This document shows positions 13,503 through 24,901 of a stretch of DNA of 64,000 nucleotides, in pieces. The position numbers and the translations under genes are program-made. The notes beneath the pieces were generated by a model that did no database searches, was not told where the DNA came from, and saw nothing but the letters and a program-made list of their open reading frames with translations. Position 1 is the first letter of the stretch. Each line of letters opens with the position of its first letter. The stretch spans positions 1,146,001 to 1,210,000 of the forward strand of contig LSRY02000029.1 in assembly GCA_001643675.2 (NCBI GenBank), written 5' to 3'. The stretch is from Monocercomonoides exilis (lineage: Eukaryota; Preaxostyla; Oxymonadida; Polymastigidae).

Positions 13503-13822
13503 CTTTATTGGGTGTGATCAAGCATATCAAAATTTCTTTTGTTGTCATTTTGAATCAAAGATAACGTTAACAAATTTCGTTGTCTGACATACAAAGCGAA
13601 TAATATTGAACTGGTTTATTATTTTCACTAGCTCTGAAAAAGTTGCGATAAATATAGTCTTTGGATTAAAGAAGAAACTGGCTTTATTTTGAAAGAACAA
13701 AAATTAACGTAGATTGAGCAAAAGCAAAACTTGGATTGTTGACATCATTTTTAGCTGTTTTAAAATAGTTTTCAATAGTTAAACATCTAATTGTGTTTTG
13801 AAAGCTCATTCAAATATGAATA

Positions 13823-13864
13823 GGGTGCGGGTTTGGCACCAGGGGGCGGGTAAAGCACCCATGG
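13823..13864 (-). repeat. Right terminal inverted repeat of the pogo element
   Basis: Reverse complement of the left repeat with one mismatch; ends CACCCATGG and is followed by TA at 13865-13866. Confidence 0.95.
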
Positions 13865-13866
13865 TA

Positions 13867-14309
13867 ATTATAGATATCGAATTATCAATTAAAAGTTAAA
13901 ACAATCTCGATTTTTCGCATTTTTCGGAAAAAAATTTCTTATGAATACTCTGTGTGTGTGTGTAAGCCTGGTACTATGCATTTTATCTTTAAAAATAATT
14001 ATTATTTAATGAGATGCCCGAACGAAAAAAAAAATGTTCTGATAAAAAAAATACTCGGATAGAAGAATTCCACCCAACTCAAAGAATTACTCATTTTCCA
14101 AGTTTAATTCTTAAAAAAAGTTGTCTTAGGTTGTTGGCAAACAAACACTTAATTATTTAGATCTGTTCGCTCATGGCAACCAACATTACGTAATATTCGA
14201 AGGAAATGAAATATTTATCTTGAATTCTGAAACGAAGAATAGATATTTATTTTTGATTATTTCACTTTTTTTTTTTTTTAAAAGGTTATAACAAACAAAA
14301 TTATCTTTT
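13867..14309. other. Intergenic between transposon and TBC1D5 3' end
   Basis: AT-rich; contains a short TG run near 13950 and A/T homopolymers. Nothing coding seen. Confidence 0.5.
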
Positions 14310-17300
14310 TCAACCCACAAACAAGTCCTTAAACACTTCTTTAAATGAAAACTTAATGTTTCCTTCAGAAAAATTTTGATCTTCCATTGATTGCGTTGAA
14401 ATACTTGAAAGTTCTGTTAGCACTTGATTTCCAACGAGATGGGACAAATCTGTGCTCGAAGATGAATGGACACACTTAGAAACATTCAACAATTCCATCA
14501 GCAACGTTTCATCATCTACTAACAGAATCTTTTCTGTTGAACAGTTCACGCAAAACATATCAGAGTTCCTTTCATTTTCCATGGAATTCGAAAGTCTCTT
14601 ATTAAGCTTTTCACTGTAATCATCTGCTTTCTTTTCAGATATCTGTTCTGCAAAGATATTCTCCCTCTTTTCTGGTTCAGCCTTTTTTTCTTTAACAGAA
14701 GAATAATCATAATCATCGCAAATATCAACATCAATGCTTTCAAACTCGTCATCTTCTATGATTGTGGTTGGCCGGGTGTTGGCTTCAGTTATGTCAAACA
14801 ACGAATGAGAAATACCACCTTGTAGCGGACAACTTGGTGTTGTTTGAGCATTTAAAGAAGAAATAACTGTTGGACTTGAAGAATATTCCATCTGCGTTTT
14901 TGAAAGATTGAATTCACTGTTTTTGTTAGCGTGAGTAATTTCCTTCTTTGCTGATTCTTCTATTGATCTTTCAACACTATTTGTCTCGTTTTCACTTTCA
15001 TTTTCAGAAACCGCTCCGCCTTTGTTTTCGTTTGCTTCTGATGTTGATAATGATTCATTCGGAGGAGCAATTACATCAGAAACAGAATCAGAAAATATCT
15101 GAGGAGAACGGTCTCTGCAATTCATATTGAATGGACTATCTTCAATATTATGAGAGTTTTTTGAAGATGAAAGAAACGATGAAATTTTCTCAATTTGTTT
15201 ATAGCTTTCGCACATGATATGAACGCATTGCTTTTCAGCATAATTATATCGATCATCTCGATTTTCATTATCATTTTTGAAACTTGAAAGGTTTCGTCCA
15301 ACTTTCTTCAATTCTTCCGCAGCTCGAAAGCGAATCATTCTTTCTTCTGTGAGTTTCTCTTCGAGAATTCTAATCGAAGCAAGAAGAACCGCGGGAGAGA
15401 TATTAACAACGCCAGCTGAAGAAGTTGCCTTTCGTTCAGCCACAAAATTCCTATTTGCGGAATGCATCATGTCTGTTTCTGTGCCCACGGACTGCGGCGG
15501 TATCGGAGGAAATCTTGCTATGTCTTCGTTGGCTAATGGATGAACCTCCTGCTGAGGCATCAAACGCTCCATTTCAGGAGGTGGAGGCTCCGGCTTTTGT
15601 TGGAAAGGTTCCGATAAAGTTTGTTGAAATGAAGAGAAAGAGGAACCATTCGAAGAGGAAGCAGAAAGAGAAGAATTTTTAGTCGAATTCATATTCGAAA
15701 GCGAGTCTAATATTTGTGAGTCATGGGATCTTTCAACTGAGAATTTTGAATCACCAGTTGAATTATCTTTTAAAGATTGATTGCTCGTTGGAATAGCAGA
15801 ACTCCCAATTTTTGAACTGCTTTCTGTTGTTGAATAAACGTTCTCGTTATCTTTTTTATCTTCTTCAATCTGACAGCTATTGTTTGTCGTGCAAGAGGTG
15901 CTTTGTGATTCCGATCTCAACTCTTTGTTTAATATCAATTTGTTCATAAGGTATTTATCTGATAATTCCAAAATTTCCTTTTGAATCGGAGAAAATTTAT
16001 AATTCTCCGGAATCAGAATACTTGTAACCTGCTTCGCCAGATTGTGTGGAGGATAAAATGGGGCAACCATATTTTTCTGGTAAAAAGGCGAAGGCGAAGG
16101 CGAAGGTGAAGCGAAAGGTGATGGAGAAGGAGATTGATAAGGGTAAAACTGCGAAATCTGCGAAGATGCGGGTGAGTGAACAACAAACGATGGCAGAATG
16201 CTTTTCTTTTTGCGAGATCGAAAAGAACGTTTTTTGCCTTTATCTGCAGAGTCATCTACGATGGAATATGAGCATTGCACAAGCTCAGCATCATAGTCTC
16301 CTTCACCATCTGAATACGCTTCTTCGCTGTCCTTTTCTTCTTTACCTTCTTTCCTTTTATTGTCTTCTGCCAATGAATCCACTAGCACCGTTTGTTCTTC
16401 ATCGTCTTCAGCATTCGCCATGCTAGCTGGACTTCTCCCTTCTTGCTCATTCATCCGTTCTCTTTCCAGTTTGATAGACATTTTCTGGTGGCGCAGCGAC
16501 GGAATGTCCGATACCTGTGTTGTGTACAGCACCGAGTCAAATGGAATGCTCCCGTTGTTCTTCAGCGTCAGCGCCTGGAAAATGAAGGTGTTGGCGTCCT
16601 TGCGTGTTGTCTTTGGGTAGTGCATTAGCAGCGATAGACATGTGTTTTCATCTGTGTCAGTTGAACAGATCTCAGACTTCACAGCCTTGATCATCGCAAC
16701 AGAGATATAATCGATCAGACTGAAATCAGAGAAAGGCGATCCATCGCTGTTACATGCAAAGATCGCATCCCAAATGCGGAGTGCTTCTGAAAGTTCGAAC
16801 TCGCGAGCAAACAACATCCGAAGCCAGCGCATCAAAAAGTACTGAGGTTCAATCCCAAAGTCGTTGATCTTTTCCCACAGCGCCGGATCTTTCGCCTTCA
16901 GTAGCACAAATACACGTCGTGAATATCGCACGATGTATGGAATTTCAGAGAAATGAACCGTTTTTGTACGCTTAACAACTGCTTTTGCGTTTCCTGCTGC
17001 TCCATTTGAATCCAGAGTGTCAGCTGACAGATCGCCTGTGCCCAATACGTTCGACAACTGCTTGATTTGTTCTGCTTCAACGGGCGGCTTTGTGGTGTCG
17101 TAGAACCATTTTGAGGTTATGCCCATAATTCTGTCGAACATTGCAAACAAATCGTGCTCAGGATACTCCTTGGAGAGTGCATCAACAAGAACTGATGCCA
17201 TCATTCGCTGTTCGTCCGTCAGATCTTCTGGGAAATCTGAAAAATCCAATGGATAAAGTGATGACTCCATAACAACGTAATAAAGACAAGCAAGTATTTC

Positions 17301-17853
17301 GTGCATTCCCTGCTGATAGCCTGTTTCTGGATTCTTTAAACTCCAAACAAGTAAAATACGACGAAGACAATCATGAACTTCAGGTCGCGTAAAAAAAGGA
17401 ATATCGGTGAAAAGTCTATTTAAATCCTTTTTAATATTAGTCTCAACGTCTTGGTTTTTAAAGTACTTATTCCACGAAGAAACAGATGAATCACTCAAAG
17501 GATTTGAAATTTCTAAATCCTCAGTTTCTGCCTCATGCGGATCAATAAGAAATCCATCAATTAATTCTTGATATTGCCTACGCCATTCACGACTTTGCAT
17601 TTTCCAATCAGGTCCTGGCCTTCCAGAAAAGCATCCAAGAAAAAATTTCCAACACAATGAACGTATTGGTGACTTTTCAAGACCGTATTTTATAGCATAA
17701 ATGCGTGCTTTTATGGAAAATTCTTCTCCCGCTGATCCAAGCAAAACACAAAATTCATTTCTAAATTATTAAAAAATTTAAAATTTCAACAATTACTTGT
17801 TAATTTTTTAAAAAGCCTTTTTCATACAAATCCATTTGTATTCCATGGATCAT
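14310..17853 (-). CDS. TBC1D5: TBC1D5-type Rab GTPase-activating protein, about 1158 aa
   Basis: The main exon is 17760-14310. A short 5' exon (17853-17828) is joined across a GTATGA intron in phase, giving a start MIHGIQMDL; an additional exon further upstream is possible. The N-terminal 420 residues form a TBC domain: SLCWKFFLGC, NPLSDSSVSSWNKYF, then IKKDLNR with the arginine finger (about R124), and TGYQQGMHEILA with the glutamine finger (YxQ, about Q159). Later motifs EPQYFLMRWLRMLFAREF and RIWDAIFA match TBC1D5, the Rab7 GAP linked to retromer and endosomal recycling. Both catalytic fingers are present, so it should be active. The C-terminal 700 residues are Ser/Glu-rich and low complexity, with a PSPSPFASPSP stretch, and resemble no domain I know. 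Confidence 0.88.
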
Positions 17854-18854
17854 TTCACTTTGGCATGCCTCGAATAACTGTATGGAAAGCTAAAAAAATA
17901 CAAAAAATTTCTTTATCATCCCTTATTTATATAATTTGTGATCTATTGAAGTATTGTTTGATAAATTATTTTGTAAATTCTCTATTATTTATTTATTTGT
18001 TTGTTCTAACTTCTGAAAACATATATACAAGCATAAAAAATTTCGATATTATTAAAATATTCGACAGAGAGAGTAAAAACGCATTAGAAAGGGTATTTTT
18101 TTTAGAAATAAATATATTTGATTGATTTCAATATTTTTGATTCATTTTTTTCATTTCCGAAAGCCATTTCAATGTAATGACTCTTCTTTAAAACAATTTC
18201 TCTCTTCTCAATTTCAATTGCATTTCCAACTTTTTGAAACTGTTACATTGAAATTTTCTGAACAAATGATTTACTTAAATCAAAGAATAAAACTAGTTTT
18301 GCTAATTGAAAAAGGATCAATGTTTATATATGTTTTTTGGCATATTGTTGAAAGGAGTTTCTTTTCAAGCATTCTGAGCCTTTCGGCCGAATGATGAAAA
18401 CTTAAATTGTAAATAATTCTTGAAAAGAATGACCTTTTAACGAAAAGAAAATATCTCTTCAATTATAAGCCACAATCTGAGGAATAATTTTATTCAAGTA
18501 CTTCGTAAGGTTGAAGGAATTTCAAAAAATTTCACATTTTGGATAATTTGTGATATTTGTTTTTCATTGAAGTTCTGGGAGAACTGAAGTATCAAGAAGC
18601 TTGTGGAAAATAAGTGGAACATACATGTTGAAGTTGAACGAATTTGATGAATAGTATTTGCTGAAAAGAAGGAAGATGAAACGTACAGTGTAGCAAAATT
18701 GAAGGGAAAGATGAGTACAAAAATTCCTCACAGCAAGTTTCTTAAAAGGAAACTATAATAAAATAATCTTCTTCACAACAAATAAGAGAGATATGGAAAA
18801 TTACAGAAGTGGATATCTGATGAATTGGTTTTTGTAAGTGTGTGAATATTGTCT
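17854..18854. other. About 1 kb AT-rich, no gene supported
   Basis: Short open frames here have AT-driven composition (Ile/Leu/Phe/Lys) and no recognisable motif. Possibly upstream non-coding exons or promoter of TBC1D5 and 3' sequence of the SR-type gene. Confidence 0.4.
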
Positions 18855-20335
18855 CTACTCGTTTGATCGTTGCTCCCGTTTTCTGCCGGAATCCCTTCCT
18901 CGACTGCTGCTGCGACTGTCGAGCCTCAAGTCGCGCCTGCTGTTTTGATCGTCGGAGCGAGAGCGGCTCCCGCTGCGGCTACGACTTCGACTGTTGCTCG
19001 ACGGACTGCTGCTTGCGCTGCGGTGGCGACGATGTCTGCTTCCACTCCGATGTCTTCCATGTCGATGGGAATGATGATGATGGCGGCGATGACGGCTGGG
19101 GCTATCGCGATCACGTCGCATGCTACCCATCGCAGACGAAGCTCCAGACCCTGCTCCCATCACCATATGCCCAGCCATCCCATGAAGTTGAGATGGATCA
19201 ACATACTTGATCGTAAACTGCTGCTGCCCTCCAGGCCCGCTAACAGGTACAGCAAGCGGTATTCCCAACCCGCTGCTTTGCAACGAAAGAGCAGGAGTTG
19301 TGATCATCCCGTCTGCAAGACCACCGGAAAGCGGAGTAGCAGATTGGAGAAGAGGTGCATGGGATGTGGAATAAGATGATTGTGATGATGAGGGATATGA
19401 ATCACGTGAAATTGCACCCCTGTCTCTGTCAGATCTGTATGATCCTCTATCTCTTCTGTAATCATCTCTATCGCGATCTCTGTCCCGATCTCTATCTCTG
19501 TCTCTATCGCGGTCACGATCTCTTCCCCATTCACGATCCCGCCCCCTGTCTCTGTAGCCATCACGTGGACGCATCCCTGATCTTGTTGGAGAAGTTGAAA
19601 ATTCGACAGTAAGTCGATTTCCTTCGAGCAATGTCTCGTGCATTTCCTTCTGTGCTTTGATTGCGTCATCCAAGTTTCGGAATTGTATTTTGCAGAAGCT
19701 GTTTATCATTTCAAAGTTTATTATTTCTCCAAAAACTTCAAACGCTCTACGGATAGTTGATTGAGATGTATGAACAACGTCAAATCCTACAACAAATAAA
19801 GTGTCACGAGGTACGCTTAGTGCAACCTTTGCTCGCTCACTTTCTCTCCTGAAATAAATGAATTGAAAAATTTTATTCGTAAATGACAAAATAATTATTT
19901 CGAACCTTCTAATTTGCTGATGAGATTTTGAAATTTCCACGTTTACGGGCTTCGTACCGGGACCTATTACGGTTTGTGATAATGCTGAAATTGCACCATC
20001 AACGTCTCCTAGAAGATCAACAAAAGCATATCCATGTTTTAATTCTTTAAGAAAAAATGAAATAAACATAAATTTCCATTCGAATTACTCATGAACCAAT
20101 TAAATATATTTAAGTGATGCATGCCAACTCTTTTTACAGAACCAAAACGAGAAAAAGCATCTTCTAAGTGGTTTTTATAAATTGCAGGTTCAACGCCTCC
20201 AACAAAAAGTGTTACAGGTGTCTCTTCTTTTTTTTCTTCTTCTTCATCTAATGTTGGTTTGTCTTTTGCAGGAGAAGTCCATTCAGCTTGCTCTGGAGAA
20301 GATCTGTCAACACTGTTACTTCTTGATCGAGACAT
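18855..20335 (-). CDS. SR-type splicing factor: two RRMs plus RS/RD domain, 459 aa
   Basis: Exons 20335-20089, 20044-19906 and 19848-18855 are phase-consistent across introns of 44 and 56 nt. The start MSRSRSNSV is preferred; an in-frame ATG lies 33 nt upstream at 20368. RRM1 shows TLFVGGVEP and HGYAFVDLLG. RRM2 shows TLFVVGFDVV and SFCKIQFRNLDDAI. After it comes a run of about ten Arg-Asp pairs, a Gly/Pro/Gln-rich linker, then a His/Arg and RS-rich tail ending GRKREQRSNE. This layout is that of nuclear pre-mRNA splicing regulators phosphorylated on RS repeats. The loop in RRM1 at the first splice junction is long, so the exact donor there is uncertain. The presence of such a factor fits the intron density here. 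Confidence 0.85.
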
Positions 20336-20588
20336 AAATTCACGATTTATACTTAAATGATCATACAATTAAATAAAAAAATTTATTTTTGAGCTAGTTT
20401 TCAACTATTAAGCAGAAAGATATTCACTATTTGAAATAAGTTTATTTTAATAAAACTTTAATCGATAATAACTACTGCAAAAAGCGGTAATGGAAGGTGA
20501 AAGGGTATTGAATTTGCTTAAATTTTTGTTCATATTTAAATGTGTTTTGGTGCAAATGAGTGAAGATTCAAAAGCGTATGATTAATTT

Positions 20589-20877
20589 TTAGTTTTCTTG
20601 TGATTGCATTTGTGAATCCTTAATTTTATAATCTGTAGTTGGAGATATACCAATATTTAAGTTTAACTCAAAGAGGAGCGGATTCGAAGAAACTTTGTCA
20701 AAGCTACATTTTGCAATTTTTAATTCACACAAAGATACAAAAGAGAATATCGCAGAACTATCTGATTGGAGGTTCATTTTTGAATCTGAAGTTGTTTGTT
20801 CTTTCTTTTTTTTGATAATCATTTCTATAAGAATTAAAATGTTTTATATGCTCACCAACATTCATTAGGATGCACAT
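20589..20877 (-). CDS. Small unknown protein, two exons, about 85 aa
   Basis: Exons 20877-20856 and 20824-20589 join in phase across a 30-nt gap starting GTGAGC and ending AG. The product starts MCILMNVEMIIKKKKEQ and continues with balanced composition (SSAIFSFVSLCELKIAKCSF) to QMQSQEN. I recognise no domain. It sits between the SR-type gene and the divergent HMG-box gene. The very short intron and small size make this a tentative call; an unspliced start at 20822 is the alternative. Confidence 0.35.
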
Positions 20878-21015
20878 AAAAGATTCGAATCATTAACGAA
20901 CAGCGATTTAAGATTATGCCTCAAATTCTTGGGTCAATCAACATTTGGTTCAAAAGTTTGCCACTGATTTCAAATAATATTTCTTAAAACACAATATCAG
21001 TAGGATTTATTAATT

Positions 21016-22876
21016 ATGAAACTTTTATCATTTTTTGAAGAATGTGCAAAAAACCCAAAAGAAATACCGTTACAATCAAGAACACTGAATTCGTATTCTC
21101 AGACTTTTGAATTGACAAAACGAAATGAAGAGATGCCAAAAAAATCGCAAAACAATGAATTTAATTTGCCATTAAGTCGCTTAAATAAAGCAGGAAAAAG
21201 CAATTCTCAAAAGAAAGTAGATAAAATAAGAAAAGGAAAAATGTTATTGCAACATGCCAATAGTATTCAAATGAAAGATGTTATCACAGAAAAGATTGAA
21301 AAGCAGAGTAAAGTATTTTCATTTGATTCATCTGATGAGCTTGGCTCTGTGAGTTTTGGCTTTTGTTGCAGTGAAAGCGACAACGAAGACAACGAGCTAT
21401 TTGATAATAAGATCGAAGAGAAAGTTTCTGAAGGACAAAAATCAAACTTTGGTGTGAAAAGGAAACAAAAGCTTTTGGAAAGTGATCAGAACTCGGACAA
21501 ATCTTCAATTGAAATTTCTCCTCCCTCAAAAGTGTTAGGCGATGATTTTGAAAATCCAAAAATGGAAACAAACATACTGAATGATTCTTCAGAAATAACA
21601 GAAAGGATTGAACCAGAAACAGTTGTGCGGCATCAAAGGCGACAATGCCATCCTTTGGACACAACACCCACGCTGTGGCCGCTACCATTTCATCTGTTTC
21701 GACGCGAACTGAGTGACAAACTTCCATCGACGAAGGAACAAAAGGTATTGACGATATTAATCATATGGCAATGTTTCATATTTATTTTATCATTTGCTTA
21801 AAATACCTTCAAATTTCATCATTAAAAATTCAATTTTCTTCTTTTTTTGATAACTTTTTAATTTTTCTTTCTATTTATCTTTCTTTCTTTTTGAAAGGGC
21901 ATAAACACTTTGACAACAACAGCTGGCGAGAAGTGGAGGAAACTGTCAGAAGATGAAAAAGGAGTGTATTACATTCGAGCGAGAGAGCGTGTGGAGAAGA
22001 ATGGCGGAAGATGTCTTGATAAATCGAGCAAACTGAAAGAAGAAGCAATGTCATCTGCATCGCCACGTGCCTCTTCCAGGTCTTCGATGAGATCGAGATT
22101 CAAAAGAAAAGAGCAGCCAGAGCTGAGCTTTGTGAAGAAGCTGACAAGACCAAGCAGAACGAAAACGGCAGCAACGCATCAATCTCGCGAGCTTGTGCAC
22201 AACTACGGCACACGAAAGAATTCGACAGCGAGGCTTGGCGAAGGGAAGAAGACAGCACTGCCACTTCTTGAAAGCGGGAGAAGCAGCAATACAACAAAAG
22301 CTGAAGAGAAAGAAGAAGAAGATGACGATGATGATGATTTCGACTTGTCTTTTCTGACTGATTCGTCGGACGAAAGCAACGAAGCGGATGAAGACAGCCA
22401 TTTTGTTGAGGTTCTTGGCTCGAAGCCGAAATGCGTGTCGTCTCCATCGCAGCTCCCGTTGCAGGCTGCAGTTCCACTCTTTTCGCAGCCGTCTCCTTCT
22501 GTGATAATCGAAGACACAGACACATTGCAAAATATTCTTCGGCCTTCTGATGATGCAATCATGTATCAGTTGCAACTTATATTACAAAATGTATGAAATC
22601 TGAACTTTTAATAAATCTGCTTTTGGTTTTGCTTTTGCTTTGTTTACTATCTTGTTTGTTTATATTCAAAAATTATTTATTGTTTACAATACTTTTTTAT
22701 ATGATCAGTGCAAGGATGGCTGCAATGTATCGCTGCTAGAGTTGAGAAAGAAATTGGAGCATACGTTTTCATTTTCTTTTAAGAGTTACTCAAGTTTGAT
22801 AAAGCAATTAATTATTAAAGTTACTGATTCAATGGAATTGACTGAAAGTGCATATGGACAGTTTTGTGTTACATAG
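21016..22876 (+). CDS. HMG-box protein with DEK_C-like C-terminus, three exons, 529 aa
   Basis: Exons 21016-21744, 21898-22590 and 22709-22876 join in phase 0 across introns starting GTATTG and GTATGA. The first intron splits an HMG box at about residues 218-280: PFHLFRRELSDKLP before it and AGEKWRKLSEDEKGVYYIRA after it, matching the helix 1 and helix 2 pattern of HMG boxes. The middle is basic then acidic (EEKEEEDDDDDDFDLSF). The last 65 residues (DDAIMYQLQLILQN, then VSLLELRKKLEHTF and SYSSLIKQLI) resemble the DEK C-terminal three-helix DNA-binding domain. A DNA-bending or chromatin protein in the nucleus is the likely role. The DEK_C assignment is weaker than the HMG box. Confidence 0.8.
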
Positions 22877-23024
22877 TGTTGAACTTTTAATGTTTTATTA
22901 TGCATAAGGAATTTTTTTTCACATATTATTTTTGATATTTTTTTGCAAAAAATGAAAAAATCCAAAAATAGAAAACAAAAATTTTATTTGGTTGCGATCA
23001 GTTTTTTTTTTTTCTTCTTCAAGC

Positions 23025-24472
23025 ATGCTAAATGTTACACAGACGTTAAGTGTGATTTGAATTTTATTACTATATTTTTATCTTCAAAAAATTGGTTTTT
23101 AAGATGATCTGCCTGATGAACTCATCAAATTGTATGAATTGTTTAAAATATGATATTTCTTTTTTTTGAAATACATTTATCATTACCGTTGTCTTTTTAT
23201 TAAAGGATATTTTCAAAATGTGATTTGGAAACATTTATCGTCTTGCAGCAAGTTAATAGGAGATTTAGGAAGATTGGTTCAGTGGATAGGTTTGTTTTGA
23301 TAAATTCTATTTTTAGGTTTTTTAAAAAAATGATTGATTCAAAAGCTTTTGGAAAAAGCATGCACTTACAGAAATTCCTCGATACCGTGCTGTGTTAAAA
23401 ATTAATTTAAATACTTTCTCTTCTTTGATGGATTTTGATGAAGACTTTTCGAGAGCTACGTATTTTGGGCTGAGTCCCGCAGGATGGAAGGCTTCTGTAA
23501 TGTTTGCTTTATAATGTATTGCTTGTTTTATTAATATTAAAATATAGGGCACATTTAAAAGCTCTTTCAACTCCGGCGACTTTGAATGTTCCAACAACTA
23601 CTCCTTCCCAAAAAAAAGCCCATAGAAGGATGAATATTGCAGGAATATTTTTGTTCATAACAATATTACTAACAATTTTAAGTGGAGTAATATTATGTTT
23701 TGCGGCTGAGTATCAATCGCTGCCAGATAAACAACAGCCAATCATTTTTACATTCACGTCATCCGCACTTTTTATAACTGTTGCGCTTGTGACAGCATCA
23801 GTTGGAATATATTTAATGAAGAAGGAGTGCATTTACTTCTGTTTAATGATAATTCCGTTGGTTTTAATATTTCCTGCTCTTCGATTGGATGGAGTTTTTG
23901 GAGCATCATTTGCATACCCATTGATCGGGATAAGTTTATGTTGGATTGCCTTGGCGTCCTTTGTGATATTTTTGTTTTTTGATGCAATGCAAGGCGAATA
24001 TCTTTCTTTTCGATTGCTCTCCCCGTTGGCTTTCTTATGCCTTTTAGCTTCATATATCTTAGTCATCATCAGATTTGACCATGGGATAGAGATTTCATGG
24101 ACTTATTGCTTTATTCCATTTTATGTGGGGCTATTTCTAATAGTTTTGGTCGTAACATTTCTAGAAGATATTCCGAGGATAATGTTTAAAACTTTTATTT
24201 CATTAATGTTGATTTATTGTTTTGTAACGTCCCAACTCGTTTTATTGCCTCTTCGCTTTGACAATTTTATCAAATGGAGCTACTTCTTTGTGTTTTTCCC
24301 TTTTTTGCTAGCATTACTTTGCGGAGGTATTTTCTTTGCTGTTAGCATTTACGATTGGATCAAATATACAAAATCAACTGTGGGATTATATCGCTCATCC
24401 TGTGCAAGTTCTTCTATATCAATAAAAAATGCAGATCTTTTAAGAAAGTGCCTTCAAGAGTTTAACTTATAA
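23025..24472 (+). CDS. F-box protein fused to TMEM185-like eight-helix membrane domain, 405 aa
   Basis: Exons 23025-23049, 23104-23131, 23206-23289, 23346-23501 and 23548-24472 all keep phase. Splicing assembles an F-box at residues 9-50: LPDELIKLIFSKCDLETF, QQVNRRFRKIG and FWKKH, split over three exons. Residues about 115-385 contain eight hydrophobic helices with the R-L/F-D motif three times (ALRLDG, IRFDHGIEISW, LRFDNFIKWSY), as in Tmemb_185A / fragile-X-F-associated proteins. F-boxes recruit Skp1/cullin ubiquitin ligases, so a membrane-anchored ubiquitin ligase adaptor is the inference. The start MLNVTQTLND is the only phase-compatible one I found. Confidence 0.82.
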
Positions 24473-24901
24473 ATTGATGAAACATACATCAAATTTACAT
24501 TAGGTTATATTATGCATCTTTTTTGTGAAACAATTTTCGCAGCTTTTTTAATATTCAAAATGAAAGTTTGGAGAATTGCTCACTTCACATTTTTTCTTGT
24601 TTTATGAAAAAATTTTTTTATTTTTTTTTTAGTTTTATTTTTCGTTTGTAAATTTTTTCTTTTTTGCTTTTGAAATCTTGCAACAAGATTTTTGATTCAA
24701 CTATTAATTCCAAAAAATACACCAAAAATATTTCAAAACAAGTATTTTCACAATCAATTCTAAAATTTCAGAATATAATATGGTATGATCAAAGTACTTC
24801 ACTTTTTCACTTCGCATTTAATAAGAGGTTTACAAAAACAGATTGATTTTTTTATTTAAGCGCACTTATTTTATTAACATTTCCATAGATATTATCTGTA
24901 A
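24473..24901. other. Intergenic, AT-rich
   Basis: Spacer between two co-oriented genes; T-rich runs near 24600-24665, no reading frame supported. Confidence 0.5.

Larger units (their letters stand above)
11289..13864 (-). mobile_element. pogo-type (Tc1/mariner superfamily) DNA transposon, apparently complete
   Basis: A 2,576-bp segment is bounded by 42-bp terminal inverted repeats that match at 41 of 42 positions and start CCATGGGTGC. Both ends are flanked by TA (11287-11288 and 13865-13866), the target duplication expected of the superfamily. Inside is one spliced transposase gene on the minus strand with a full DDD catalytic set. Near-identical repeats, an unbroken coding frame and intact TA duplications indicate recent insertion and possible activity. 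The ends are strikingly GC-rich compared with the surrounding AT-rich DNA. Confidence 0.93.

Noticed and set aside
17865-18125. Plus-strand 86-codon frame
   Set aside because: AT-driven hydrophobic composition, overlaps the 5' exon region of TBC1D5 on the opposite strand, no motif.
18870-19379. Plus-strand 169-codon open frame rich in Ala/Met/Thr
   Set aside because: It is the antisense shadow of the RS/RD-rich exon of the SR-type gene; biased CG-rich Arg/Ser codons keep the opposite strand open.
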